The position numbers were made by a program, and so were the translations under genes. The notes below the pieces were generated by a model. The model searched no databases. It was not told the DNA's origin and saw only the letters and a program-made list of their open reading frames with translations. This document shows, piece after piece, positions 34,501-45,630 of a stretch of DNA of 64,000 bases. Every line of letters begins with the position of its first letter. Within the stretch, counting starts at the first letter, position 1. Source of the DNA: an uncultured Eubacterium sp. (GTDB lineage: Bacteria; Bacillota; Clostridia; Oscillospirales; Acutalibacteraceae); the NCBI GenBank assembly GCA_944380635.1, contig CALWID010000002.1, forward strand, positions 1 through 64,000. Direction: 5' to 3'.

Positions 34501-35060
34501 ATTCTTACAGGCTCGCTGTTTCCGGGCGGAAAAATATCCGCAATGCCGCCGCGCAGGGCAAACTGAGAAACGCCGTCCACCTGCTCATAGCGGCTGTAAC
34601 CTGCATAAACAAGTTTATCCGCAAGCCGGGAAAGGCTCACGGTATCCCCTGTTTTTATTTTCAGCGTGCGCTTTTTAAGTTGAGATGGCGGCATGGTAAA
34701 CTCACACGCGGCGTTTACGGAACATACTGCCGCGGTAAATTCACCCGCAAGTATTTTTGAGAGCACACCGAGGCGGATATGCTCAAATTCATGCGAAACG
34801 CCGGCAACCTGCTCAAAAGTAAATTCACGGGATGGATAAAGCAAAACGCCGCTTTGCAGGGCAGATAAATTTTCCTTCATCCTTACGGCGGACGCTTCAT
34901 CCGGGGTAATTACAAGCGCTTTGCCGCCGGACTGAATTAAAGAATGTATAAGCGGGGCCTTGACCGCGTCTGCCGCTCCGAGCGCGCCTTTTGCGCCTTT
35001 TGCCGCGGCAAGGCGGTTAAATTCCCCGCTTTGCTTAAATATTTCTGATATACAGGACAT
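31584..35060 (-). CDS. mfd: Transcription-repair coupling factor
   Basis: 1158 residues, full length. N-terminal UvrB-homology region (ADAVKAPLIHSLIQSGG, then YSRYEQVDGVSQFALRGGIADIFPP), the RNA polymerase-interacting module (VGDYIVHNVHGIGIFEGI near residue 490), and RecG-like translocase motifs: LLCGDVGFGKTEVALRAAF (Walker A), IVDEEQRFGV (DEEQ box), LTLSATPIPRTLNMAL and QIRGRVGRS. It displaces stalled RNA polymerase and recruits UvrA. AAAGG precedes the ATG. pth lies upstream on the same strand, as in many Firmicutes. Confidence 0.97.
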   Translation of the reverse strand: MSCISEIFKQSGEFNRLAAAKGAKGALGAADAVKAPLIHSLIQSGGKALVITPDEASAVRMKENLSALQSGVLLYPSREFTFEQVAGVSHEFEHIRLGVLSKILAGEFTAAVCSVNAACEFTMPPSQLKKRTLKIKTGDTVSLSRLADKLVYAGYSRYEQVDGVSQFALRGGIADIFPPGNSEPVRIEFWGDTVDTISTFDPVSQRRTGRISEIEIIPATEVLFESNEKFAKSIEKISSSLRGKAIKAREWLEADAENLRNGVQPACCDKYMPLAYESNGIFDYFSGDDCLFVCESAKVKERAQNSDKLWRERIKFSLQDMTLCKGLDKFSLDFEELKAVYEKAGAVYLDSLPRGSFDTPVSCLADFNTQSFNRWSGKVGELEEEIKPLIKKNYTVCIMAGTSRSARALANDLNEDGIYSVFAENLPQKFQPGAVTVTTGTMSAGFRIADMKFALITHTRAQITKNKKRKVNAKNAVHSLDELTVGDYIVHNVHGIGIFEGIQALEMNKVKKDYIKISYAKGDALYVPVTQLDLVSKYIGPGDNANVKVNRLGGGEWKKTKAKVRQSVKDMAKELIALYAKRMSTKGYAFSEDTDFQRDFELRFAYDETEDQLRCTEEIKRDMERPVPMERLLCGDVGFGKTEVALRAAFKCITEGKQCALLVPTTVLAMQHFNTARERMEAFPVKIEMLSRFVPAQKQKEVLKGLESGSVDFLIGTHRIISKDIKFHDLGLLIVDEEQRFGVAQKEKLKQKFPRVDVLTLSATPIPRTLNMALSGIRDMSVIEEAPADRYPVQTYVLEYDFDILAEAMERELERGGQCYYLHNNIDTIDSTAARIKKALPNANVATAHGRMTQEQLSDIWAKVVNGEVDILVCTTIIETGVDVSNVNTLIIENADRLGLAQLHQIRGRVGRSSRRAYAYFTFTRGKELTEIAQKRLEAIREYTEFGSGFKIAMRDLEIRGAGSLLGSRQHGHMEAVGYDMYLKLLGDAVAEEKGELKEGEEEPECLIDLPIEAHIPESYISSTPQRLSMYKRIAAVRTDSDANDVLDELRDRFGNPPPSINGLLQISLLRNSAAAAGIYEISQRNGSVLLYMTQPDVRYAVEMNKKMKGRVMLSASKKPYIAVKPGQEDVLQTVKNSIEIIAAVKNQISQNNENGED

Positions 35061-35156
35061 ATATTACCTTTCTTTCTGAATTAAAAAGGAAAACTTAGGC
35101 AAGCAATATAAAGCAAAATCGTTTTTTGGCGGATTTATCTCTCTTGCTTATGTTTT

Positions 35157-35747
35157 TTAGTTATACAGGTTCATTGCCTTATCCGTTTCTCCGTTTACAA
35201 TAAGGCGCATAGCGTTGTCAGCATTGATAAGCGCCTGCTTAAGTTCCGCCTCCTGCTCTTTGGGAAAGCGGCCGAGCACCCAGTCCGCAAGGTCTGTATA
35301 GGCATTCGGCTTTTTACCGACCCCGATTTTTATGCGCGGAAAATCCTCGCTGTTAAGGTGCTCTATAATGCTTTTAAGCCCGTTGTGCCCGCCCGCCGAG
35401 CCTTTGCGGCGTATTCTTATCCTGCCCACATCAAGCGATATATCATCTGACACAACTATTATATTTTGCGGCGGTATTTTATAAAACCTTGCCGCCTCGC
35501 CCACTGCCTCGCCCGAATTATTCATAAAGGTCTGCGGCTTCATTATAAGGCACTTTTTGCCGAAACCGGAAAAATCCTGAGTGAGAGCATGGAATTTAAG
35601 GCGCTTTATATCAAAATTATTTTCGCGGGCAAGCAGTTCCACGGCAAGAAAACCGGCATTGTGGCGCGTCATTTCATATTTTGCGCCGGGATTGCCCAGC
35701 CCTGCTATTATAAATTCATAACCTGAGTTTTTTTTGCCGAAAAGCAT
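35157..35747 (-). CDS. pth: Peptidyl-tRNA hydrolase
   Basis: 196 residues. IAGLGNPGAKYEMTRHNAGFLAV (split; catalytic Asn and His region) at residues about 14-36, KPQTFMNNSGEAV near 70, and SDDISLDVGRIRIRRKGSAGGHNGLKSI near 95 are the Pth signatures. It releases peptides from drop-off peptidyl-tRNA. AAAGGGTGA lies before the ATG. Ends 97 bases upstream of mfd. Confidence 0.96.
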   Translation of the reverse strand: MLFGKKNSGYEFIIAGLGNPGAKYEMTRHNAGFLAVELLARENNFDIKRLKFHALTQDFSGFGKKCLIMKPQTFMNNSGEAVGEAARFYKIPPQNIIVVSDDISLDVGRIRIRRKGSAGGHNGLKSIIEHLNSEDFPRIKIGVGKKPNAYTDLADWVLGRFPKEQEAELKQALINADNAMRLIVNGETDKAMNLYN

Positions 35748-35940
35748 TGAATCACCCTTTAAAAATTTTTACCTGTATAAAATGTGAAAACCTGCGTATT
35801 CCGCACTTTAACGCCGCCGGCGCAAAATCCGCCGCGCAAATTATATTTTGGCTTAGTTTGGAAATTTACGCCGCCGCAGGCTTTTTATAAACAAAGATAT
35901 GGGCGTATCTTGCGACACGCCCCTGTTTAAACATATAAAA

Positions 35941-37386
35941 TTATTCAGCGTCAGACGGTGTTTCTGTTTTTTCAAACTCTGAAAAATCTCTTTCCTCGTC
36001 TGATTTTTCAAAGTTATACATATTTTCGTCCTTAACATGCTTTCTGATATACTCATCACGGTCAAAGAGTTCATCCGCTTTAACTTTCCACGCCTTAGCG
36101 GCCGCAATAGTTTTATCAAACAATTCGTTTGCGGATTCAGGGTGAACCATTTCAGTTGAATGAGCGCCTGTAACAGCAACCATTTTGCTTATCGCTCCCG
36201 GGTTATCAAGAACCGGGCAGGGGCGAAGCATATTGTTGTTAAACGGCTGATTGCGCTTATATTCCATAAAGAGCGGGCTTTTAAGCGCGTCAAGCACTGA
36301 GCACTCCTTGATATTTACATTAGAGTAATGAACGAACGCGCATGGTTCGCAGTCTCCGTTTGAATTAATATGGAAATAATGGCGGCCGCCTGCGATACAG
36401 CCCTGAACATATTCGCCGTCATTCCAGAAATCAAGAGCAAAGATAGGCTTAGTCTGCCTCCACTCGTGCATTTTCTTATACATAGTTGCCCTCTGCTCCG
36501 GGCTTGCCATAAGTTCCGTAACGGCGCCGTTGCCTGTTGGCATATATGTAAAGAACCAGGCAAATCTAACGCCCTGGTCAATAAGCCAGTCAATATATTC
36601 ATCAGATGAGAGCACATCTGTATTTTTGCTTGTATAGCAAAGCGATGCACCAAACGGGATACCTCTGTCCTTAAGTCGCTTCATTGCGGCGGTGCATTTT
36701 TTGAAAGTACCGTTGCCGCGGCGGAAGTCATTATCCTCCTCATATCCCTCTATTGAAAACGCCGGGAAGAAGTTGCCGACCTCGCCTATTTCATCGGCAA
36801 AACTATCATCAATAAGAGTGCCGTTTGTAAACGCCATAAATACGCAGTCCGGATTTTCACGGCAAAGGCGCATAAGATCCGCTCTGCGCATAGTGGGCTC
36901 GCCGCCCGTGTAAAGATACATAAATGTGCCGAGTTCCTTGCCCTGCGCTATAATTCTTGCAAGGTCATCATAAGTAAGCTGGCTTGAATGGCCGTATTCA
37001 GCCGCCCAGCAGCCTATGCATTTAAGGTTGCAAGCGGCGGTTGGGTCCATAAGAATTGCCCAGGGCACATTGCAGCCGTATTTTTCAATGCTTTTCATTC
37101 TTATGTCATAACTGTTGATGGCAACATTCATCATAGGCGGAATCATTTTCATCAACACATCTTCATTAGTTTCGCACGCAAGCATTTTGGCAAATCTCAT
37201 CCAGTTATTATTCGGGTCATCAAGCACTTTATGCAGCCCGGCATAGGTTGAGCGGTTTACCTTTTTAACATCTGCCGCCTCTAACAAAGAAAGGATTTTA
37301 GGAGCGTTTTTATCAAAATCTTTGCGGGCATATTTAACAGCCTGCTTTACCGCAATTGTCATTGCGGTTTCCTTAAGAGATTTCAT
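35941..37386 (-). CDS. Radical SAM protein with SPASM-like C-terminus, substrate unknown
   Basis: 481 residues. Radical SAM cluster motif CNLKCIGC (CxxxCxxC) near residue 120, followed by YLYTGGEPTMRRAD (the GGEP motif) and AFTNGTLIDD. About 110 residues N-terminal to the cluster are helical. Late cysteines in GCIAGGRHYFHINSNGD, CEPCAFVHYSN and LRPCPVLDNPG form a SPASM-like auxiliary cluster site. The family is widespread in gut Clostridia without a settled role; no precursor peptide or partner gene is visible nearby. Promoter TTGACT-17-TATATT on the minus strand at 37461-37489. GAGGT precedes the ATG. Confidence 0.85.
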   Translation of the reverse strand: MKSLKETAMTIAVKQAVKYARKDFDKNAPKILSLLEAADVKKVNRSTYAGLHKVLDDPNNNWMRFAKMLACETNEDVLMKMIPPMMNVAINSYDIRMKSIEKYGCNVPWAILMDPTAACNLKCIGCWAAEYGHSSQLTYDDLARIIAQGKELGTFMYLYTGGEPTMRRADLMRLCRENPDCVFMAFTNGTLIDDSFADEIGEVGNFFPAFSIEGYEEDNDFRRGNGTFKKCTAAMKRLKDRGIPFGASLCYTSKNTDVLSSDEYIDWLIDQGVRFAWFFTYMPTGNGAVTELMASPEQRATMYKKMHEWRQTKPIFALDFWNDGEYVQGCIAGGRHYFHINSNGDCEPCAFVHYSNVNIKECSVLDALKSPLFMEYKRNQPFNNNMLRPCPVLDNPGAISKMVAVTGAHSTEMVHPESANELFDKTIAAAKAWKVKADELFDRDEYIRKHVKDENMYNFEKSDEERDFSEFEKTETPSDAE

Positions 37387-37460
37387 TTCATTTACCTCTG
37401 CTAAAACTTTTAATCATTTATTATATAATTATTAAACAAATATGGTTTTATGTGTATTAC

Positions 37461-37489
37461 AATATAATACCTTTAAATCTAAAAGTCAA
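37461..37489 (-). promoter_or_regulatory. Promoter of the radical SAM gene
   Basis: Minus strand: TTGACT (37484-37489), 17-base spacer, TATATT (37461-37466); separates it from the lacZ transcript. Confidence 0.65.
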
Positions 37490-37582
37490 GTTATTTTAAT
37501 TTTCTTAACTTTTATCTTACTAAAATGTAATAAAAATAATTACATATTTCCGATTATGACAAATTGCCGTTTGCAATACAAA

Positions 37583-40672
<3,090 letters not shown>

Positions 40673-40695
40673 TTATTATCAGCGTGAAAAACCGC

Positions 40696-41313
40696 TTACC
40701 TGCGGTGGAATATGCCCTCGTGAAATCCCTCCTGCTTAATGCAGACTTTAACGGATTCCAAAAGTATCTTTATATCAAGTTTAATACTCCAATTATCGCA
40801 ATATTCCTTATCATACTTCATTTTTTTCATAAGGGATATACTATCCCTGCCCTTAACCTGCGCAAGCCCCGTAAGCCCCGGGCGAAAACGGTAAACTCCG
40901 TATTCAAGGCGCAGGCGGTGCGCTCTGATTTCGCTTGAAATAAGAGGGCGCGGGCCAACGAAACTCATATCTCCCTTAAGGATATTCCATAACTGCGGCA
41001 GTTCATCAAGGCTTGTGCGGCGCAGCACCCTGCCGAGTTTTGTAATATACTGCTCTGGATTTTCAAGTTCGCCCGTGGCGCAGTTGGGAGTATTGTTTTT
41101 CATAGTTTGAAATTTATAAATCTTAAAAGGTTTACCGCTCCTGCCGCGTCTTTCATGGGTAAAAAACACTTTTGTATCAGGTGTAAAGAAATTTATTACG
41201 CATATTACAAGAAACAGCGGTGAAAGAATTATCAGCGCAAAAAAAGACGCAACTATATCAAACAGACGCTTAAATTTTAAGGGCGTAAACCACTTTTTAA
41301 AAAACGCTTTCAT
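40696..41313 (-). CDS. Sugar transferase (monotopic phosphoglycosyl transferase, PglC-like)
   Basis: 205 residues, the minimal catalytic unit. N-terminal re-entrant membrane helix (about residues 14-40, KRLFDIVASFFALIILSPLF), then FKIYKFQTMKN, LRRTSLDELPQLWNILKGDMSFVGPRPL and YRFRPGLTGLAQVKGRD. The Asp-Glu pair in TSLDELPQ is the catalytic dyad. It transfers a sugar-1-phosphate from a UDP-sugar to undecaprenyl phosphate, the first step of a capsule or cell-surface glycan; the rest of such a cluster is not here. Its ATG overlaps the stop of the cyclase gene (TTATGA). Confidence 0.9.
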   Translation of the reverse strand: MKAFFKKWFTPLKFKRLFDIVASFFALIILSPLFLVICVINFFTPDTKVFFTHERRGRSGKPFKIYKFQTMKNNTPNCATGELENPEQYITKLGRVLRRTSLDELPQLWNILKGDMSFVGPRPLISSEIRAHRLRLEYGVYRFRPGLTGLAQVKGRDSISLMKKMKYDKEYCDNWSIKLDIKILLESVKVCIKQEGFHEGIFHRR

Positions 41314-41912
41314 AACTGTGCTTCCGTTGCAATTATGCCTTTAATAAGCAAGGCTCTGCACGGCGCCGCCTCGGCACCTCCTATTTTGAGCGGCGGGGCA
41401 AACAAAAAATATTCCCCCGGCTCAATATCCGTAAGATTGATACCCTCAAGCACCGCAATACCGTTATTAAGAAGTTCCCTGTGAACAGAGCCTTCATTTT
41501 CGGCGCACGCTATGGAAACGGCGTCAATCCCCACAAGTTCAATATTAAATCTGCAAAGTTCAAACACTGCATTATCCATAAGATACCCGTTTGAACCGCA
41601 TTTTATAATAAGCCTTTTGCAGTCCCACGGCAAATTTTCCTCCACCCACTTTGCAGTTATCGGGCCGCTTGCCTCTTTAACAACACACCTGCCTACAAAT
41701 TTTGACACGGAAAGCATATCAACGCTCTCGCCGTCATCAAAATAATGCAAAGGCGCGTCTATATGCGCTCCTGTGTGGAGGCACATTGAAATATCCGAAA
41801 GATTGTACTCGCTGCCGTTTGCAATCGCCGCGCGGCGTTCAAGGCATGGTACACTGTCCCCCGGATAGAGGCTCGCCTTCATAATGTCAGGTGTAATATC
41901 ATAAATAAACAT
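41310..41912 (-). CDS. Cyclase/kynurenine-formamidase-like metal hydrolase
   Basis: 200 residues from ATG 41912 (AGAGG upstream). The motif CLHTGAHIDAPLHYF near residue 43 is the metal-binding HxGxHxDxPxH signature of the cyclase family, and GIDAVSIACAENEGSVHRELLNNGIAVLEGINL follows the usual pattern. Known members hydrolyse N-formylkynurenine or cyclise polyketides; no tryptophan catabolism genes are near, so the substrate is open. Coupled by four-base overlap to the sugar transferase, with no evident metabolic link. Confidence 0.85.
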   Translation of the reverse strand: MFIYDITPDIMKASLYPGDSVPCLERRAAIANGSEYNLSDISMCLHTGAHIDAPLHYFDDGESVDMLSVSKFVGRCVVKEASGPITAKWVEENLPWDCKRLIIKCGSNGYLMDNAVFELCRFNIELVGIDAVSIACAENEGSVHRELLNNGIAVLEGINLTDIEPGEYFLFAPPLKIGGAEAAPCRALLIKGIIATEAQL

Positions 41913-42092
41913 CTTTAAACCTCTGGCGCAAAAAATCCGCCGAAAACTCAAAAAGACCTATATATGCACACAATTTTTCACAATTATACCATATGTGTGC
42001 TCATTATGCAATTTCTGTAACCACTTTTTAATAATTTTGATACAATTATATAAAATAATGCTTAAAAGCCGTTTGGCATTTTCATAAAAAAA

Positions 42093-42168
42093 TCCTCCCC
42101 TTACACAGGGGAGGAGGTGAGTTGAGGGTGCCTTGCGTTGAAACTGCCCCCTGCGCAGGGGAGGTGAT
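42093..42168. repeat. Dispersed intergenic repeat, copy 1 (CCTCCCC-AGGGGAGG type)
   Basis: TCCTCCCCTTACACAGGGGAGGA hairpin, GAGGGTGCCTTGCGTTGAAACTGCCCCCTGCGCAGGGGAGG. A second copy at 45401-45497 shares CCTCCCCTTACACAGGGGAGG and CTTGCGTTGAAACTGCCCC. Both are intergenic and non-coding; the palindromes can form hairpins in either orientation. Confidence 0.7.
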
Positions 42169-42183
42169 GAGGTTTTGTCCAAA

Positions 42184-43224
42184 TCACCATTTATTGTGGA
42201 CGCGCTCGGCGAACACCATTTTATCTTTTATTTTAATTTTTGTACCGTCGTCCAGAATTGCCGTGCCGGACATAAGCCCGAACACCTGGTGCGGTATCAT
42301 ACACATTATTTTGGCGTCAATAGGGTCATACCTGTCTATAACCGGTTTGAAATCCATTTCAAACCGCCCGTCGGACGAAGTAAAAGTCCATGGCTCGGTA
42401 TAAAGATATTTTTTACCGTTTCTCGGAATATTGAATTTGACTTCCTCCAGTTTGTGCGCCGTACCGTTATAAAAAAGCATATTTTCGCTTGCGGCGGAAG
42501 TATCGCCGAACCCATAACCAACATTAAAGCCAAAAACATTGCCGTCATCAAGTACCATCTGACCGGAACCCCAAAGCCAGGTATTATCATAAGTCCAAAC
42601 GCCTCTGCCCCAGTCAAGCGTGGCAAGCGCGCCGTTTTCACGGGTAAAATCACGGCGTTTGCCGTCAAACTCAAAAAATCCTTCGGCGCGCATACAGTTT
42701 ATTTTTTGATTATAATAAAAGTGTTTGTCCTTATTAAACGGCGTGGCAATTACCATGCTTTGCGGCGGAATATCTGATAAGCGAATATCAAAAATAAGCG
42801 CCTTTTTGGTGTTGCAATAATTATCAAACGAGCCGTAAAGGCGGCGCTCTTTTCCGTTATTTTCAAAGGTGAAATCGGCGGCGCCGGCACGGGCGTGAAC
42901 ATTGCCCGCCTCACTCGTCGGCGGCAGACCTACTTTGCCCATAGGGAAAAGTCTTATCCCTGCGCCGTTCATCTGCCTCGGCTCTTTGCCGAAACGCAGA
43001 ATGGACGCGGATACTGTGCCGACATAACCGGCGTCCGATATTGTAAGGCATATGCCGTAATCCTGAGTGCCTATGTAATAATAATCCCACTCTTTGATTC
43101 GGATTTTCGGCGCCTTTATATCTGCGCGCGAATATTGCCACAAAAGTTTTTTGGCGTACCCCGGCTCGGCGATATTGCCCTTTTCATCAAGCAGTTTTTG
43201 CGGTGCCGTAATTTCATGCTGCAT
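42184..43224 (-). CDS. DUF2804 family protein
   Basis: 346 residues matching DUF2804 along the whole length: QHEITAPQKLLDEKGNIAEPGYAK at the start, IKEWDYYYIG, ALIFDIRL, LDWGRGVWTYDNTWLWGSG near residue 205 and the closing KDKMVFAERVHNKW. The fold is beta-rich and no catalytic role is known for the family. CCAGGGGG lies eight bases before the ATG. Follows the glycosylase gene by 15 bases on the same strand, so the two may be co-transcribed. Confidence 0.88.
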   Translation of the reverse strand: MQHEITAPQKLLDEKGNIAEPGYAKKLLWQYSRADIKAPKIRIKEWDYYYIGTQDYGICLTISDAGYVGTVSASILRFGKEPRQMNGAGIRLFPMGKVGLPPTSEAGNVHARAGAADFTFENNGKERRLYGSFDNYCNTKKALIFDIRLSDIPPQSMVIATPFNKDKHFYYNQKINCMRAEGFFEFDGKRRDFTRENGALATLDWGRGVWTYDNTWLWGSGQMVLDDGNVFGFNVGYGFGDTSAASENMLFYNGTAHKLEEVKFNIPRNGKKYLYTEPWTFTSSDGRFEMDFKPVIDRYDPIDAKIMCMIPHQVFGLMSGTAILDDGTKIKIKDKMVFAERVHNKW

Positions 43225-43239
43225 AAAAACGCCCCCTGG

Positions 43240-43734
43240 TTAAAGATATTGATTTATGATTTTATATTCTTCTATAAGTTTTTCAATGCCTGTCCGCGCG
43301 TTGGCAGGGCTTGGCGAAGGCAGGCACACGGCGTCCGCCCCCGTTTCCTTAAACTGATATTTGCGGTAAAATTTATACGCCGTCTTCCCCGTTGTAAAAA
43401 TTATTTTTATATCCGCTGTATCAAGCACGGCGCTAAGATTGTTTGGAACGGCGTTTTTTATACTGCTGTCCGCCGCGCCGGTTATATCGCAGGAACTGAG
43501 AGTATCCCAAAGCGCAATACGGTTTCTGAGCAAAAAGCGTATTTTATCCTCTTTGCTTTGCGGAACTTCTTCACCGCGAACTGCGGCAAGCACACGCCAA
43601 AACCGGTTTTGCGGATTTCCGTAATAAAAATTCGCCTGCCGCGATTTGGGCGACGGCATTGTGCCCAAAATAAGCACGCGGCTGTTTTCATCATACACCG
43701 GAGGAATAGTGTGAATAATATGTTCGTATCTCAT
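43240..43734 (-). CDS. DNA-deoxyinosine glycosylase (UDG superfamily, family 6-like)
   Basis: 164 residues. VLILGTMPSPKSRQANFYYGNPQNRFW near residue 19 (split) and the closing CLPSPSPANAR match hypoxanthine-DNA glycosylases. They remove deaminated adenine from DNA. The GTMPSP loop replaces the Gly-Gln-Asp-Pro loop of classical UDG. No ribosome site is visible before the ATG; TAATAT lies seven bases upstream on the minus strand, so a leaderless transcript is possible. Confidence 0.85.
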   Translation of the reverse strand: MRYEHIIHTIPPVYDENSRVLILGTMPSPKSRQANFYYGNPQNRFWRVLAAVRGEEVPQSKEDKIRFLLRNRIALWDTLSSCDITGAADSSIKNAVPNNLSAVLDTADIKIIFTTGKTAYKFYRKYQFKETGADAVCLPSPSPANARTGIEKLIEEYKIINQYL

Positions 43735-43792
43735 AATCTGATATTACCACATATGCCGAAAAAATAAAAGCGAAAAAACCGCAAAAAAAGTG

Positions 43793-43821
43793 TTGACATA
43801 TTAAATATTTTTTGCTATTAT
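43793..43821 (+). promoter_or_regulatory. tRNA-Asn promoter
   Basis: TTGACA (43793-43798), 17-base spacer, TATTAT (43816-43821), 28 bases before the tRNA. Confidence 0.8.
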
Positions 43822-43848
43822 ATTAAAGCGCTTGAGAGTTGCAGATAT

Positions 43849-43924
43849 TCCTCAATAGCTCAGTCGGTAGAGCATGCGGCTGTTAACCGCAGGGTCGTTG
43901 GTTCGAGTCCAACTTGGGGAGCCA
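43849..43924 (+). tRNA. tRNA-Asn (GTT anticodon), CCA encoded
   Basis: Cloverleaf by eye: acceptor stem TCCTCAA/TTGGGGA, D-arm TAGCTCAGTCGGTAGAGCA, anticodon stem-loop GCGGCTGTTAACCGC with GTT anticodon, T-arm GTTGGTTCGAGTCCAAC, discriminator G and genomic CCA. A single tRNA unit with its own promoter and terminator. Confidence 0.95.
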
Positions 43925-43929
43925 AAAAA

Positions 43930-43968
43930 GGGAATCGTGTTCGCACGGTTCCCTTTATTTTTTTTAGT
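43930..43968 (+). terminator. tRNA-Asn terminator
   Basis: GGGAATCGTG pairs with CACGGTTCCC around TTCG, followed by TTTATTTTTTTT. Confidence 0.88.
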
Positions 43969-43996
43969 TTGATTTTATAAAGTTTGGAGGAGTGTT

Positions 43997-45319
43997 ATGA
44001 AAAGCAAAATCATTGTTGCCGGAATGGGGCACGGCGGGCTTGCCGCGGCCGCAATACTTGCAAAAGCCGGATATGAAGTAACCGTTTATGAGCAAAAGAG
44101 CGCCGGAACGCTTGGATATGACTGGACGGACATTTTTGACCCGAAAGCATTTGCGGCGGCGGGGCTGCCCATGCCTGAAAAGGAACTTTACACCTACAAA
44201 GAAGATATGACTTTCTTTAACCCCTCCATGACTGTAGGGCTGAAACAGCATGTGCCGGCGGACAAGCGTGAAATAAAAATGGAACGGCGGGATTTATATG
44301 CCCACCTGATACGCTGCGCTGAGGAAAGCGGCGCAAAACTTGTGTATGACTGCAAAGTGCGCGCGCCGATTATGGCGGGCAGCCGTGTTGTTGGCATTTC
44401 TACCGAGCGCGGCGATTTTTACGCAGACCTTATTATAGACTCCTGCGGCATGGATTCACCCGTAAGGAAAAACCTGCCGCCCGAAATTCCGGTGGAAAAA
44501 ACCGCAGACAGAAAAGACAGAATATCAATCTACCGCGCGTTTTTTGACAGAGCGGATATGAAAGATGTGCAAGACAAATTTAAGGTTATTTTATTTGCAG
44601 ACGGCATTTGCGGAATCAGTTGGATAGCGACCGAGGACAAATATACAGACCTGCTGATTGGCAGATTTGAAGATTTCGGCGAAGATGAAGTGCATCGTTT
44701 TTCTGATTTTTTACGCGAAACAAACCCTCAACTCGGCAAAAAAGTTATGCGCGGCGGTCAATTCGTGCAGATACCTGTTCGGCAGCCGCTTTCCGTTATG
44801 GTGTGGGACGGATATGCCGCCGTTGGCGACAGCGCTTTTATGACGGTTCCGCTAATCGGCTCCGGAATTGCGAATTCCCTGCGCGCGGCGCGGTTCCTTG
44901 CGGATACGGTGCTTGCCGATACTTACGCAAGATTTGACTGCGAAACGCTGTGGCAGTATGAGGTAAAATATTTCCGTGAACTCGGGCGCGGACTTGCTCC
45001 GCTTGCCGCGGCGAAACGGCTGCTGCTCAATATGAGTGCCGATGATATTGACTATTTCTTTGAATCCGGCACGCTGAATGAAGACAATATTACAATGACC
45101 GCTGATTTTCACAGCCTTTTTGATTTGATAAAATTTGACCCGGCTGACCTGCTTAAAAAAGGCAGAAACATATGCAAAAACAAAACAGCAATGAAAAAAC
45201 TGCTTGCCGGAGTGCCTAAAATAGCGGGCGCAATGGCGGCAAGCGCCGCTATTCCAAAGCAGTGGAACGAAAAAGCCGTGCGCCGCTGGGCGGCAGATTA
45301 TTCCGCCTGTTTCAGATAA
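43997..45319 (+). CDS. FAD-dependent oxidoreductase (geranylgeranyl-reductase-like)
   Basis: 440 residues. The dinucleotide loop VAGMGHGGLAAAAILAKAGYEVTVYEQ starts at residue 6 (GxGxxG) with the Glu that binds the FAD ribose. The second FAD motif GYAAVGDSAFMTVPLIGSGIANSLRAA is near residue 273. This arrangement is the group that includes geranylgeranyl reductases and some flavin hydroxylases. The C-terminal 100 residues are basic and helical. TTGGAGGAG precedes the ATG. It stands alone, so the substrate (perhaps a polyprenyl or lipid double bond) is only a guess. Confidence 0.82.
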   Translation: MKSKIIVAGMGHGGLAAAAILAKAGYEVTVYEQKSAGTLGYDWTDIFDPKAFAAAGLPMPEKELYTYKEDMTFFNPSMTVGLKQHVPADKREIKMERRDLYAHLIRCAEESGAKLVYDCKVRAPIMAGSRVVGISTERGDFYADLIIDSCGMDSPVRKNLPPEIPVEKTADRKDRISIYRAFFDRADMKDVQDKFKVILFADGICGISWIATEDKYTDLLIGRFEDFGEDEVHRFSDFLRETNPQLGKKVMRGGQFVQIPVRQPLSVMVWDGYAAVGDSAFMTVPLIGSGIANSLRAARFLADTVLADTYARFDCETLWQYEVKYFRELGRGLAPLAAAKRLLLNMSADDIDYFFESGTLNEDNITMTADFHSLFDLIKFDPADLLKKGRNICKNKTAMKKLLAGVPKIAGAMAASAAIPKQWNEKAVRRWAADYSACFR

Positions 45320-45400
45320 ATAAAAAAACGCAAAGAACTAACTTTGACTGAGGGATTGTTAATATATTTTTTGTTTTTTATGTGTTTCAGCACCTTACAA

Positions 45401-45497
45401 CAACCCCTCCGTCAACTTCGTTGACACCTCCCCTTACACAGGGGAGGCGATAAAGTGAGGAGTGGCTTGCGTTGAAACTGCCCCTTACGCAGAGGGA
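45401..45497. repeat. Dispersed intergenic repeat, copy 2
   Basis: ACCCCTCCGTCAACTTCGTTGAC (GTCAAC/GTTGAC hairpin), then CACCTCCCCTTACACAGGGGAGG and GGCTTGCGTTGAAACTGCCCC. The second half matches copy 1 at 42093-42168; the first part is absent there. Confidence 0.7.
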
Positions 45498-45523
45498 TAA
45501 AATATAGCGGACAGCGGGCAAAG

Positions 45524-45560
45524 TGCCCTTTGGCAAAATAATTTGCCAAAGGGCATTTTT
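45524..45560 (+). terminator. Strong intrinsic terminator
   Basis: TGCCCTTTGGCAAA and TTTGCCAAAGGGCA form a perfect 14-bp stem around ATAA, followed by TTTTT. It presumably ends the FAD oxidoreductase transcript. Confidence 0.9.
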
Positions 45561-45630
45561 AATGCTATAATAAAATAAGTTAAAATAACCGCAAACACAC
45601 TTATTTTCTGCAAAAACGGGGAAACAGATT

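Noticed and set aside
42895..43767. Plus-strand frame of 290 codons antisense to DUF2804 and the glycosylase
   Set aside because: It spans two well-supported minus-strand genes and the gap between them and has no ribosome site.
45401..45497. CRISPR array
   Set aside because: The repeats are two distant palindromic copies without regular spacers.
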